64,000 nucleotides of DNA from Alteromonas australica (GCF_000730385.1 NZ_CP008849.1:1674001-1738000), one strand, 5' to 3'. Shown: positions 10,087-18,584, counted from the first letter of the stretch. Notes: a model not told the origin generated them from the letters alone. Made by a program: numbers and translations.

Positions 10087-10536
10087 GTGTCAAAAATGAA
10101 CTTACATACCGATCCTTATTCAACCTTTTCCCGGTATTACTTGGTAATAGGCGCCGCGCTAGCGGCGCTGGCTGTTATTCTTGGCGCCTTCGGCGCTCAC
10201 GGGCTTAAGCAGGTATTATCGCCAGAAAGTTTAGCTACCTTTGAAACTGGGGTGCGCTATCAGATGTATCACGGTTTAGCTATTCTCGCTTTACCCGCGT
10301 TAATCACGTACTCACATAGCCGATGGCTCAATCCCGTCGCTTTGTGTTTTGTCCTCGGTTGCCTGATGTTTAGCGGAAGCCTTTATGCGCTAGCGATGAC
10401 TGGTGCAAAATGGTTTGGCCCAATAACTCCGTTAGGCGGGGTGTTTTTTATCACCGGTTGGGGAATGTTAGTGGTGGCGCTTTTGAAAGGAAATAAGCAA
10501 ACAGGCAAACGAAATAAAGGCAACCGACATGAGTAA
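10087..10536 (+). CDS. ygdD: DUF423 (YgdD-like) membrane protein
   Basis: The 149-residue product has four predicted membrane helices and the DUF423 pattern ALAVILGAFGAHGLK, YQMYHGLAIL and GVFFITGWG. Function is unknown. A GTG at 10087 or an ATG three codons later (10096) may start it; neither has a strong ribosome-binding site. Its 3' end overlaps rlmM by 8 nt, the same neighbour as in E. coli (ygdD-rlmM). Confidence 0.85.
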   Translation: MSKMNLHTDPYSTFSRYYLVIGAALAALAVILGAFGAHGLKQVLSPESLATFETGVRYQMYHGLAILALPALITYSHSRWLNPVALCFVLGCLMFSGSLYALAMTGAKWFGPITPLGGVFFITGWGMLVVALLKGNKQTGKRNKGNRHE

Positions 10537-11626
10537 TACAAGCGTACTTGCCTATTGTAGGCCGGGTTACGAAAACGATACGGCGAATGAGCTAACCACC
10601 CGATATGGCGAAGCTGCAATTTATGGGTACCCGGTATCGAAAAAACAAAGTGGGTTTGCGTTATATCATCTGTATGACGACACCCAGTTAGAAAATGCAA
10701 TTACGCAGTTTGCTGTGAGTCAAAGTATCTTTCCTCGCCAACTCGTGGCGGTGTTTTGTGCAATGAAGGATATTGAAAAAGACGACAGGGTGGGGCAAGT
10801 TTTAGAAGCACTAAAAGAAGGTGAATTACCCTATTCTATTTTTGGTGCCATCGATGTGGAGTACCCTGATACAGAAGACGGAAAAACACTGGCAAAGTTT
10901 TGTCGTAAATTTACGGTTCCCTTACGCCAGGCGCTGCGCAAAGCAGGTTGGCTTACGGCAAAAGAAAATGCGGGTAAGCCAAAATTGCATATTTTCTTCG
11001 AATCATTTGAAAACTGTTTTATTGGCTATACCCTACCCAACTATGCCAGTCAGGATCACTTAGGTATATGTCGTCTTAAGTTTCCAAGTGATGCACCAAG
11101 TCGTTCCACCCTAAAGCTTGAAGACGCGCTGGTGAATATGCTTAGCAGCAAACAGCAAACGCGCGTATTGCGCAGTGGCGGCCGGGCAGTGGACCTAGGG
11201 GCGTGCCCCGGGGGCTGGACCTATCAATTGGTGAAACGTGGCATGTACGTAGAAGCGATTGATAACGGTTTAATTGCAGATAGCTTAATGGCTACAGGGT
11301 TGGTTGAACATCATGCAGCCGATGGGTTTGCGTATAAACCACAATTTGGTCGTGTAGATTTACTTGTATGTGATATGATTGAACAACCCGACAGAGTAGC
11401 TAAATTAATGGGGGATTGGCTGGTAAAGCATTGGGCCACCCACGCCATTTTTAATTTGAAGCTACCAATGAAGCGACGTTATGAAACCGTAACTCAGGCC
11501 ATATCGTTGCTGGTAAGCCGTTTAGATGCGCTTAATGATGCATTTTCGGTAAAGGTGAGGCATCTCTACCACGACAGAGATGAAGTAACAGTAACAATTA
11601 TTCGCACTTCAGAAGATGAGGTGTGA
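10529..11626 (+). CDS. rlmM: 23S rRNA 2'-O-ribose C2498 methyltransferase
   Basis: RlmM methylates the 2'-O of C2498 in 23S rRNA. The 365-residue protein has the N-terminal THUMP-like region (YCRPGYENDTANEL start) and a Rossmann methyltransferase domain with the SAM motif DLGACPGGWTYQLV at about residue 223, then VCDMIEQPDRVAKLM and the catalytic Lys region FNLKLPMKRRYE. Length matches E. coli RlmM (366). Overlap with DUF423 implies co-expression. Confidence 0.95.
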   Translation: MSNTSVLAYCRPGYENDTANELTTRYGEAAIYGYPVSKKQSGFALYHLYDDTQLENAITQFAVSQSIFPRQLVAVFCAMKDIEKDDRVGQVLEALKEGELPYSIFGAIDVEYPDTEDGKTLAKFCRKFTVPLRQALRKAGWLTAKENAGKPKLHIFFESFENCFIGYTLPNYASQDHLGICRLKFPSDAPSRSTLKLEDALVNMLSSKQQTRVLRSGGRAVDLGACPGGWTYQLVKRGMYVEAIDNGLIADSLMATGLVEHHAADGFAYKPQFGRVDLLVCDMIEQPDRVAKLMGDWLVKHWATHAIFNLKLPMKRRYETVTQAISLLVSRLDALNDAFSVKVRHLYHDRDEVTVTIIRTSEDEV

Positions 11627-11643
11627 TTTTGTTATTTTAAAAA

Positions 11644-11675
11644 AAGTATCATAACTTAGTAAGTTGCTGATACTT
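11644..11675 (+). terminator. Hairpin between rlmM and fusA2
   Basis: AAGTATCA pairs with TGATACTT, enclosing a second stem AACTT/AAGTT. It starts 17 nt after the rlmM stop. There is no clear T-run, so termination is uncertain. Confidence 0.4.
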
Positions 11676-11762
11676 AAGAAAAAGAATTGATGGTGGCTTG
11701 GTTTTGTGCAAACGATTTTTCTGTTTGTGCTAAAAAAGGTGTAAATTTGGTACAGAAATCCT

Positions 11763-11768
11763 TATAAT
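11763..11768 (+). promoter_or_regulatory. Candidate -10 box for fusA2
   Basis: TATAAT lies about 40 nt before the EF-G start, in a 180-nt AT-rich gap. A convincing -35 at correct spacing is not visible. Confidence 0.45.
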
Positions 11769-11808
11769 CCAGCCGTTTTTTTACTCTGAACCAATTGAAA
11801 GTGAACTA

Positions 11809-13893
11809 ATGTCAGACTTATCTCATTACAGAAATATTGGTATTTTTGCCCACGTAGATGCGGGTAAAACGACCACAACAGAACGTATCTTGAAGCTTAC
11901 TGGTAAAATCCATAAAACTGGTGAGGTTCACGATGGTGAATCAACAACTGATTTCATGGAACAAGAAGCTGAGCGTGGTATTACCATCCAGTCTGCAGCG
12001 GTTAGCTGTTTCTGGAAAGATCACCGTTTCAACGTAATCGACACTCCCGGACACGTTGACTTTACCGTTGAAGTTTACCGTTCACTTAAAGTACTAGACG
12101 GTGGTATCGGTGTATTCTGTGGTTCTGGTGGTGTTGAACCACAATCAGAAACCAACTGGCGTTATGCTAACGAATCAGAAGTTGCACGTATTATCTTCGT
12201 TAACAAACTAGACCGTATGGGTGCTGATTTCTACCGTGTTACTGAGCAAGTACGTAAAGTACTTGGTGCGGTGCCACTAGTTATGACACTACCAATTGGT
12301 ATTGAAGATGACTTCGTAGGTGTTGTAGACGTACTTACTAAGAAAGCTTACGTTTGGGATGACACAGGTCTTCCTGAAAACTATGAAATCCAAGATGTTC
12401 CTGCGGACATGGTAGACAAAGTTAACGAATACCATGAGCAACTTATCGAAACTGCTGTAGAGCAAGACGATGATCTAATGGAAGCTTACATGGAAGGTGA
12501 AGAACCTTCTATTGAAGATATCAAGCGTTGTATCCGTAAAGGTACTCGTGATCTTGCGTTCTTCCCAACATACTGTGGTTCTGCATTCAAAAACAAAGGT
12601 GTTCAACTCGTACTTGATGCTGTTGTTGATTACCTACCAGCGCCTACAGAAGTTGACCCTCAGCCACTGATGGATGAAGAAGGTAACGAAACTGGTGAGC
12701 ACGCCATCGTATCTGCTGACGAAACGTTTAAAGCGTTAGCGTTTAAGATCATGGATGACCGTTTTGGAGCACTAACCTTCGTACGTATCTATTCAGGTAA
12801 GCTGAACAAAGGCGATACCATCATGAACTCGTTCACAGGTAAGACTGAGCGTGTTGGTCGTATGGTAGAGATGCAAGCTGATGATCGTATTGAGCTAAAC
12901 AGCGCACAAGCGGGTGACATCATCGCTATCGTGGGTATGAAGAATGTTCAAACTGGTCACACTCTGTGTGATCCGAAGGATAAAGTAACCCTAGAGCCAA
13001 TGGTATTCCCAACGCCAGTAATCTCGATTGCTGTACAGCCTAAAGATAAAGGCGGTAACGAGAAAATGGGTATTGCTATCGGTAAAATGGTTGCAGAAGA
13101 TCCATCGTTCCAGGTTGAAACTGACGAAGACTCTGGTGAAACCATCCTTAAAGGTATGGGTGAGCTTCACTTAGACATCAAAGTAGACATCCTTAAGCGT
13201 ACTTACGGTGTAGACCTTATCGTTGGTCAGCCTCAGGTAGCTTACCGTGAAACTATCACGCAAGAAGTTGAAGATAGCTACACGCACAAGAAACAGTCTG
13301 GTGGTTCTGGTCAGTTTGGTAAGATTGATTACCGCATCAAGCCAGGTGAGCAAGGCTCAGGCTTTACGTTCAAATCTACCGTTGTTGGTGGTAACGTACC
13401 TAAAGAATTCTGGCCTGCGGTTGAGAAAGGCTTCAAGTCAATGATGGACGAAGGTGTTCTTGCTGGCTTCCCAGTACTTGATGTTGAAGTAGAGCTATTT
13501 GACGGTGGCTTCCACGCAGTGGATTCATCAGCAATCGCGTTCGAAATTGCAGCGAAAGGCGCATTCCGTCAATCAATCCCGAAAGCGGGTGCACAACTTC
13601 TTGAGCCAATCATGAAAGTTGACGTATTCACGCCGGAAGATCACGTGGGTGACGTAATCGGTGACCTTAACCGTCGCCGTGGTATGCTAAGCGACCAAGA
13701 AGCTGGCCTAACAGGCGTTCGTATTAAAGCTGACGTGCCGTTATCAGAAATGTTCGGTTACATCGGTTCACTACGTACAATGACATCAGGTCGTGGTCAG
13801 TTCTCTATGGAGTTCAGCCACTATGCACCATGTCCTCAGAACGTATCTGACAAAGTGATTGAAGAAGCTAAAGCGCGTAAAGCGGCTAAGTAA
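11809..13893 (+). CDS. fusA2: Elongation factor G, second (type 2) copy
   Basis: The 694-residue GTPase has G1 [10 protein letters not shown] at 14-23, switch regions, G3 DTPGH, G4 NKLD and the five-domain EF-G layout through to a C-terminal [15 protein letters not shown]. The switch-1 region reads [21 protein letters not shown]; the canonical operon-borne FusA has GAATMDWMEQE, so this is the divergent paralogue seen in many gammaproteobacteria. It is not in a str operon (no rpsL, rpsG or tuf nearby). Codons are strongly biased to highly expressed types (CGT, GGT, GTA/GTT, AAC), unlike its neighbours, implying abundant synthesis. Role in translocation versus recycling cannot be told from sequence. 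Confidence 0.92.
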   Translation: MSDLSHYRNIGIFAHVDAGKTTTTERILKLTGKIHKTGEVHDGESTTDFMEQEAERGITIQSAAVSCFWKDHRFNVIDTPGHVDFTVEVYRSLKVLDGGIGVFCGSGGVEPQSETNWRYANESEVARIIFVNKLDRMGADFYRVTEQVRKVLGAVPLVMTLPIGIEDDFVGVVDVLTKKAYVWDDTGLPENYEIQDVPADMVDKVNEYHEQLIETAVEQDDDLMEAYMEGEEPSIEDIKRCIRKGTRDLAFFPTYCGSAFKNKGVQLVLDAVVDYLPAPTEVDPQPLMDEEGNETGEHAIVSADETFKALAFKIMDDRFGALTFVRIYSGKLNKGDTIMNSFTGKTERVGRMVEMQADDRIELNSAQAGDIIAIVGMKNVQTGHTLCDPKDKVTLEPMVFPTPVISIAVQPKDKGGNEKMGIAIGKMVAEDPSFQVETDEDSGETILKGMGELHLDIKVDILKRTYGVDLIVGQPQVAYRETITQEVEDSYTHKKQSGGSGQFGKIDYRIKPGEQGSGFTFKSTVVGGNVPKEFWPAVEKGFKSMMDEGVLAGFPVLDVEVELFDGGFHAVDSSAIAFEIAAKGAFRQSIPKAGAQLLEPIMKVDVFTPEDHVGDVIGDLNRRRGMLSDQEAGLTGVRIKADVPLSEMFGYIGSLRTMTSGRGQFSMEFSHYAPCPQNVSDKVIEEAKARKAAK

Positions 13894-13943
13894 TTAGCCC
13901 TTACCGTTGAGGGAGTTTATCTCGCTTACTGCTTAAGCATTGT

Positions 13944-13971
13944 AAAAGCCGGTCGAATGACCGGCTTTTTT
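13944..13971 (+). terminator. Rho-independent terminator of fusA2
   Basis: An 11-bp stem AAAAGCCGGTC/GACCGGCTTTT with a GAAT tetraloop runs into a T-tract, 50 nt after the EF-G stop. Confidence 0.9.
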
Positions 13972-14130
13972 GTGGGTGCAATAAAATCGCTGAATAACTT
14001 TTACTAGTATTCCTTCATACTGACGGCAAAATTTTCTAGAAAACTAAACACTGACTACGTCACGTTTCTTGACGATGTATTCCAAGCCACGATAAGTTAC
14101 GGTATTCAGTGTCAACGCGGTGACAGGTTC

Positions 14131-14724
14131 ATGCAGTTAATAGAAACAGCGCTAGAATCGAATAAGGTTAAGCTAGTGCCAATGCGAGTTACGCACAAAG
14201 ATGCGCTATTACAGGCGGCTTCTGACGGTAAGCTATGGAAGTTGTGGTTTACCTCTGTGCCAAATGAGGACGCTATTGATTCCTACATTGATACTGCGCT
14301 CGAGCAACAAGGCTTAGGCCTTTCGCTGCCGTATGTGGTGATTGATAAACAAAGTAATACCCTCATAGGTTCAACGCGTTTGTGCAATGCAGACCGCCAT
14401 CATCGCCGTGTTGAAATTGGGTATACTTGGTATGCACAAAGTTTTCAGCGCTCTTGGGTAAACACGGAGTGTAAGTTATTGCTGCTAACCCACGCGTTTG
14501 AAACGCTAAATACCATAGCGGTGGAGTTTAGAACTCACTGGCATAATCAAAAATCTCGTACTGCCATTGCTCGACTGGGTGCAAAACAAGACGGTATATT
14601 GCGCAGTCATCAAGTGCTTGCCGATGGTTCTATCAGAGATACGGTGGTGTTTTCAATTATTGCGAACGAATGGCCGGCAGTAAAAAACGGCCTCGTTCAC
14701 AAATTGTCAGCGTGGCAACACTAG
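14131..14724 (+). CDS. GNAT-family acetyltransferase, RimJ/RimL type
   Basis: The 197-residue cytosolic protein has the RimL-type pattern: LIGSTRLCNADRHHRRVEIG in the middle (about 79-98), an acetyl-CoA-binding stretch around YTWYAQSFQRSWVNTECK and the NQKSRTAIARLGAKQDGILR motif near 145. This class acetylates N-termini or small amines; the substrate is unknown. It stands alone downstream of the fusA2 terminator with its own 100-nt upstream gap, convergent with cyanase. Confidence 0.85.
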   Translation: MQLIETALESNKVKLVPMRVTHKDALLQAASDGKLWKLWFTSVPNEDAIDSYIDTALEQQGLGLSLPYVVIDKQSNTLIGSTRLCNADRHHRRVEIGYTWYAQSFQRSWVNTECKLLLLTHAFETLNTIAVEFRTHWHNQKSRTAIARLGAKQDGILRSHQVLADGSIRDTVVFSIIANEWPAVKNGLVHKLSAWQH

Positions 14725-14837
14725 GGCGCTTTCGTCCTACACGGTTTACCGCACCCCTATTGCTCTAGCGAATGGGTCTTAGATTTCTAGCCAAACAATA
14801 GATAAAGATGCGCTATTGCTTGGCCAAGGCAATCCGT

Positions 14838-15287
14838 TTAATACATTTTGTAGGGTAAGAATTTACCCGACATCACCACGCTCACACGGTCGCCTTTTGG
14901 GTCGTTTTCTCGCTGTAAGTCCATGGAAAAGTCGATGGCACTCATGATGCCATCACCAAACTCTTCATGAATAAGTTCTTTTAATGTGGTGCCATACACA
15001 TTGACGAGTTCATACCAACGATAAATAAGTGGATCGGTAGGCACTTCGGTAGGTAGCGAACCTTTATAGGGGGCTATCTGTAACCAAGCGACAGCTTCGT
15101 CGGTTAACTCAAATAACTCACCAACGGCGGTCGCTTGTTCTTTTGTCATGGCCATTTGACCAAGGCAGGCCGCGGTGCTCCATTCCTTCGACTGTCCAAC
15201 AACCTCAGCAACTTGACGCCATTTAATGCCCTTGAGCACTTTTGCTGACTGGATCATATCGGTAACTTGGGTTCGGCTGGTAATCAT
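14838..15287 (-). CDS. cynS: Cyanate hydratase (cyanase)
   Basis: Cyanase converts cyanate and bicarbonate to ammonia and CO2 (through carbamate), detoxifying cyanate and releasing usable nitrogen. The 149-residue product aligns to E. coli CynS with a constant offset of six: catalytic Arg90, Glu93 and Ser116 correspond to Arg96, Glu99 and Ser122. The N-terminal helix-turn-helix-like domain and C-terminal KFLPYKMY are intact. It is the last gene of the FNT-kinase/phosphatase-cynS operon (28 nt after the kinase). No cynR, cynT carbonic anhydrase or cynX transporter is adjacent, unlike the E. coli cyn operon. Confidence 0.97.
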   Translation of the reverse strand: MITSRTQVTDMIQSAKVLKGIKWRQVAEVVGQSKEWSTAACLGQMAMTKEQATAVGELFELTDEAVAWLQIAPYKGSLPTEVPTDPLIYRWYELVNVYGTTLKELIHEEFGDGIMSAIDFSMDLQRENDPKGDRVSVVMSGKFLPYKMY

Positions 15288-15315
15288 AATATTTCCTCTA
15301 TGTTGTTAAAGAGCT

Positions 15316-17061
15316 TTACTGCGAGCTCAGCAAAATTATGGTGACGCAATGACTTATGACTAAAGCAAGGCACAAGCCCTGCCAAAAACGAATAGGGTGC
15401 TTTTCGATAAGGGGTAAACGGCCTTTATTTAAGTAAGACGATGTAGGGTTATAAAGGTGGTAAACAAACTCAGAGATAACCTGAAACCGTTTGTCTGGGT
15501 TCACCTGCAATGCCCGTTTAAGTGTATCGTCTAACCAAGGGGGGATTTCTCGATGCGGTGACAACACACTGTGGTAGCGCAGACGCTGCTGGGCTGAAAT
15601 CGTGCGCGCCTTGGCCACATTTGTGCCATAAGGAAATCGGCCACTGAGCATGTAATACGTAAGTACCGCTAATGAAAATAAATCAGAGACTTCTCGGCCG
15701 GTATCACCGAGAAAATATTCAGGCGCACTGTAAGTGGCGGTACCTAGTACGTGTTGATCGCCATTTTCGTCTTGGTTTAACTCGCTTATTCCTGCCACAT
15801 AGGCTGCGCCCAAGTCGATAATCGTGCATTTACCGGCGCTATTTATCATGATGTTTTCTGGGCGAATATCCTGATGCAAAATACCTTCACGGTGAATAGC
15901 GTTTAAGCCATTGGCTATCTGTTCCACAATATCCCGCACTTGAGAGACGCTCGGTGTAGGGTTATCAACTAACCATTGCGCAAGGGTTTGGCCCTCGACG
16001 TATTGAAACACACTATACTGCTGCGTTGGTGCAGTTTTGCGGGGAGGGCTTTTAATCACGTGGGGGTTAGTTATCCGCTTTGCCAGCCATTCTTCAAGGC
16101 TAAATAACGTCACTTGCTTTTCACTTTGGGCAAGTTCGGTGGCTAAGGTTTTTATGACTAACCTTTCTTGTGTATTTGTCTCTTTAGCTAAATACAAAGC
16201 ACTGCGTGCAGATTGATACAGTAACCTTTCTATAAGGTAACCATCTAAATTTGCGCCTTCCTCTAATGCGTTCGCCAAAGGGAGTGGGGTGTCTTCTATC
16301 GCGAGCGGCGCGTTAGCCAGTTGATCAATTGTAATCACCTGACAAGTCAGGTTGTCATCACTTTTATTCGCGGTTGCACAATCTACAATACGTTCGGCAG
16401 TGGTGTTATTGAGAGACTCCCCGAGCACCAATTCGCCTAATTGATGCGCTGGCACAAATTCATGCACGCCATCTGTCATCATGACCAGGGTGTCTTTTGT
16501 TTCTAACCCAATGCTGTGGTATTCAATATCCAGTTTTGATTTGAACCCTAAGGCATTCGCGAGAAAGCTACCACCATGCTCGCCTACCGTGCGGTGGGCG
16601 GACGTAATAATGTCATAATTATCTGCTTTAAAAATACCAATACATGCATCGCCCACGTGAAAAATATGGGCGTTGTTTCCCTTAATAATGATCACGGAAA
16701 AGGTACATACATACCCTCTATCTGGCGAGTAGCAATAAGGGCTATCTTGAGTACGTCGATAAAGGGTGGCGTTGATATTGCGAATCACCGTGGTCGCGCT
16801 TTGAATGACTGTCCAGGTATCTGGCGTGAGATAGTAACTTTCTAAAAACGTTTTCACAGCGAGGTCGCTCGCGACTTGGCTTACCGAACTGCTGCTGATC
16901 CCATCTGAGAGGACAAAGCAATGGCCTTTTAATTGCTGGCTAAGGTTTGATGTAACCGCTGCGACATCAATAATATGACAGCCACAGGCATCTTGATTAA
17001 TTGGTTTAGCGCCTGCGCTAGAATATTCGCTGTAGGTAAGTGTGGTGAGTTGGTTTTTCAT
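15316..17061 (-). CDS. PP2C phosphatase - Ser/Thr kinase fusion with C-terminal membrane anchor
   Basis: The 581-residue protein has an N-terminal PP2C domain (about 8-247) with metal-binding Asps in INQDA (24), LSDG (53), TDGVHEF (197) and SDDN (236), then a Hanks-type kinase domain (about 275-540) with ATP-site Lys304, catalytic loop HQDIRPEN (Asp398; Arg replaces the usual Lys), DLG at 416-418 instead of DFG, and APE at 446-448. A single membrane helix at 559-580 leaves both domains cytosolic. Similar kinase/phosphatase genes lie in nitrate assimilation clusters of Pseudomonas. Here it is between an FNT channel (41 nt upstream) and cyanase, so a role in controlling nitrogen-anion uptake or use is inferred, not shown. 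No clear ribosome-binding site precedes the ATG. Confidence 0.9.
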   Translation of the reverse strand: MKNQLTTLTYSEYSSAGAKPINQDACGCHIIDVAAVTSNLSQQLKGHCFVLSDGISSSSVSQVASDLAVKTFLESYYLTPDTWTVIQSATTVIRNINATLYRRTQDSPYCYSPDRGYVCTFSVIIIKGNNAHIFHVGDACIGIFKADNYDIITSAHRTVGEHGGSFLANALGFKSKLDIEYHSIGLETKDTLVMMTDGVHEFVPAHQLGELVLGESLNNTTAERIVDCATANKSDDNLTCQVITIDQLANAPLAIEDTPLPLANALEEGANLDGYLIERLLYQSARSALYLAKETNTQERLVIKTLATELAQSEKQVTLFSLEEWLAKRITNPHVIKSPPRKTAPTQQYSVFQYVEGQTLAQWLVDNPTPSVSQVRDIVEQIANGLNAIHREGILHQDIRPENIMINSAGKCTIIDLGAAYVAGISELNQDENGDQHVLGTATYSAPEYFLGDTGREVSDLFSLAVLTYYMLSGRFPYGTNVAKARTISAQQRLRYHSVLSPHREIPPWLDDTLKRALQVNPDKRFQVISEFVYHLYNPTSSYLNKGRLPLIEKHPIRFWQGLCLALVISHCVTIILLSSQ

Positions 17062-17063
17062 AA

Positions 17064-17093
17064 GTAAAAACCGCCAGCGAATGGCCGGCGGTT
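17064..17093 (-). terminator. Terminator-like hairpin inside the operon, between FNT and kinase genes
   Basis: On the minus strand AACCGCC and GGCGGTT pair around GGCCATTCGCT and run straight into TTTTT; the kinase ATG follows 4-5 nt after the T-tract. It has the form of an intrinsic terminator or attenuator and would lower expression of the kinase and cynS relative to the channel. It also occupies the place where a ribosome-binding site should be. Confidence 0.6.
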
Positions 17094-17102
17094 ATCTGAG
17101 CG

Positions 17103-17951
17103 TTAAACTACCGCGGCTTTAGTCGCAGGTTTACCTGCTACCGGAATTTTGCGCTTAGGTGCAGTTTTCACGTGGGTGGTATAAATGGTTAAGCCAGTGA
17201 AGGCTAAGCCGCCAACCAGGTTCCCCAAGGCTGTAGGAATCTCGTTCCATACGAAGTAATCCATCACTGAGAAGTCACCGCCCATGATTAAACCAAATGG
17301 AAACAGGAACATGTTCACAACCGAGTGCTCAAAACCCATAAAGAAGAACAGCATGATAGGGAACCACATTGCCAACACCTTGCCACTTACATGTGTTGAA
17401 ATCATCGCGCCCACAACGCCTAATGACACCATCCAGTTACATAGCATTCCGCGTATAAAGATGGTGATCCAGCCAGCCACGCCGTGTTCAGCGTAACCTA
17501 AGGTTCTTGCTTCACCAATGCTGGCTACCTTAGTGGCAATAGCGCCGCCATCGACGTTGTAGCCCATGGTGAAAATGTACGACATCATAAAGGCCACGGT
17601 GAGTGCGCCTGCAAAGTTACCCAAGAAAACAAACCCCCAGTTACGGAGAATTTGTGAGGGCGTTACGCCGGGCCGCTTCGCTAACCACGCCAGTGGCGTT
17701 AACATGAAAACACCGGTGAGTAGGTCGAAGCCCATTAAGTACAGCATACAAAAGCCGATGGGAAAGAGAACGGCGCCAATGAGGAACACCCCTGTTTGCA
17801 CGGCAACGGTAATAGCAAAGACAGCCGCTAGAGCCAGTATAGCACCAGCCATAAATGCGCGAATGAGAGTGTCTCGGGTAGACATGTAAATTTTAGCTTC
17901 ACCTGCATCTACCATTTTTGTGGCAAATTCAGCGGGTTGTAAATACGCCAT
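17103..17951 (-). CDS. Formate/nitrite transporter (FNT) family channel
   Basis: The 282-residue inner-membrane protein has six predicted helices and FNT hallmarks: VLFPIGFCMLYLMGFDLLTG at 61-80, GMLCNWMVSLGVV at 168-180 and MGFEHSVVNMF with the pore His at 209, the same number as in E. coli FocA. FNT pentamers conduct small monovalent anions (formate, nitrite, hydrosulfide). The operon with cyanase and the nitrogen-type leader argue for nitrite or possibly cyanate rather than formate; that is inference. It is the first gene of the operon, with a roughly 240-nt leader containing an attenuator. Confidence 0.92.
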   Translation of the reverse strand: MAYLQPAEFATKMVDAGEAKIYMSTRDTLIRAFMAGAILALAAVFAITVAVQTGVFLIGAVLFPIGFCMLYLMGFDLLTGVFMLTPLAWLAKRPGVTPSQILRNWGFVFLGNFAGALTVAFMMSYIFTMGYNVDGGAIATKVASIGEARTLGYAEHGVAGWITIFIRGMLCNWMVSLGVVGAMISTHVSGKVLAMWFPIMLFFFMGFEHSVVNMFLFPFGLIMGGDFSVMDYFVWNEIPTALGNLVGGLAFTGLTIYTTHVKTAPKRKIPVAGKPATKAAVV

Positions 17952-18016
17952 AGTTAATTACCTTTGTTGTTGTTCAGTTAAATGTAAGTCACTGCCGTTT
18001 TCACCTGCCTAAAACG

Positions 18017-18066
18017 AAAAAAGACGTCCACAGCGCTCTTCAATGAAGAAAAGTGCTATGGACGTC
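18017..18066 (-). terminator. Attenuator terminator in the FNT operon leader
   Basis: On the minus strand GACGTCCATAGC pairs with GCTGTGGACGTC (12 bp, one G-U), enclosing a second stem TCTTC/GAAGA, and is followed by TTTTTT. It ends 65 nt before the FNT start codon and lies downstream of the two hexaloop hairpins, so it is placed to stop transcription before the operon unless antiterminated. Confidence 0.85.
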
Positions 18067-18139
18067 TTTATCCGAATAAACAAATTGTGAATGCACGTAC
18101 TGCGGGTGACCAGTGCAGATTCCTCATGTAGCCGCTATT

Positions 18140-18175
18140 ACTTACATCGATGTAAGCACTTACGTCATTGTAAGT
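18140..18175 (-). promoter_or_regulatory. Tandem hexaloop hairpins: ANTAR (NasR/NasT-type) RNA target
   Basis: On the minus strand two adjacent hairpins occur. The first is ACTTAC-AATGAC-GTAAGT (6-bp stem) and the second CTTAC-ATCGAT-GTAAG (5-bp stem). Both loops are six nucleotides with A at position 1 and G at position 4, the published signature for RNAs bound by ANTAR-domain antiterminators. They are followed by an intrinsic terminator at 18017-18066 and then the FNT gene, the arrangement of nitrate/nitrite-responsive leaders controlled by NasR or NasT. The second hairpin is also a perfect DNA palindrome, so a DNA operator is a lesser alternative. No ANTAR gene is in the window. Confidence 0.72.
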
Positions 18176-18202
18176 CAGTGCGAGTACAAGTGATTATTAC
18201 TA

Positions 18203-18218
18203 AGCGAAATTAATGCCA
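18203..18218 (-). promoter_or_regulatory. Candidate sigma-54 promoter for the FNT operon
   Basis: On the minus strand TGGCATTAATTTCGCT fits TGGCAC-N5-TTGC with exact GG-N10-GC spacing and two mismatches. It would start transcription near 18192, so that the whole two-hairpin leader is transcribed. Confidence 0.55.
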
Positions 18219-18314
18219 TCGCCATTAACTTTATATTTACTCGTTTTATTTCAATTGGTTGTATTTGTGATATCTGCGATGGAAACAAGGCGAGGACACC
18301 CGCTCTTTTCGAAC

Positions 18315-18344
18315 TTGGTGCAAAATTAGCCTTGGATGCACCAA
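18315..18344. promoter_or_regulatory. Paired NtrC-like half-sites upstream of the sigma-54 promoter
   Basis: TTGGTGCA and TGCACCAA form an 8-bp inverted repeat with a 14-nt spacer, about 100-140 bp upstream of the sigma-54 element. Each arm equals one perfect NtrC half-site (consensus TGCACC-N5-GGTGCA), but the order is outward-facing and the partner half of each site is weak. Confidence 0.35.
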
Positions 18345-18578
18345 TATGAACACATAAATAACGTCAAGGAAGCAAAGCTTACTCGCCGCTAAAGAGGGGG
18401 AAGTGCAAAGCACTCATGAATATCGTCATGGTATTTTCTACAACGTCCTGGCACTGAGTTACATGTTATTGTCATGTTTAATACGCATAATCTTAAATCC
18501 AAGGTGAATCGGTTTTCACCTAATGGATAAAATACTCACCAGATCATAAATAGTGCTGCGTTAGCGAGTTGGGTTGTC

Positions 18579-18584
18579 TATAAT
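18579..18584 (+). promoter_or_regulatory. Candidate -10 box for seqA
   Basis: TATAAT lies 26 nt before the seqA ATG; the -35 region is poor. AAGGAAG at about 18599 is a strong ribosome-binding site and decides the ATG at 18610. Confidence 0.45.

Noticed and set aside
18140..18157. The palindrome CTTACATCGATGTAAG as a plain protein operator
   Set aside because: Its pairing with a second hairpin sharing the same loop rule, and the terminator downstream, fit an RNA element better; kept only as an alternative.
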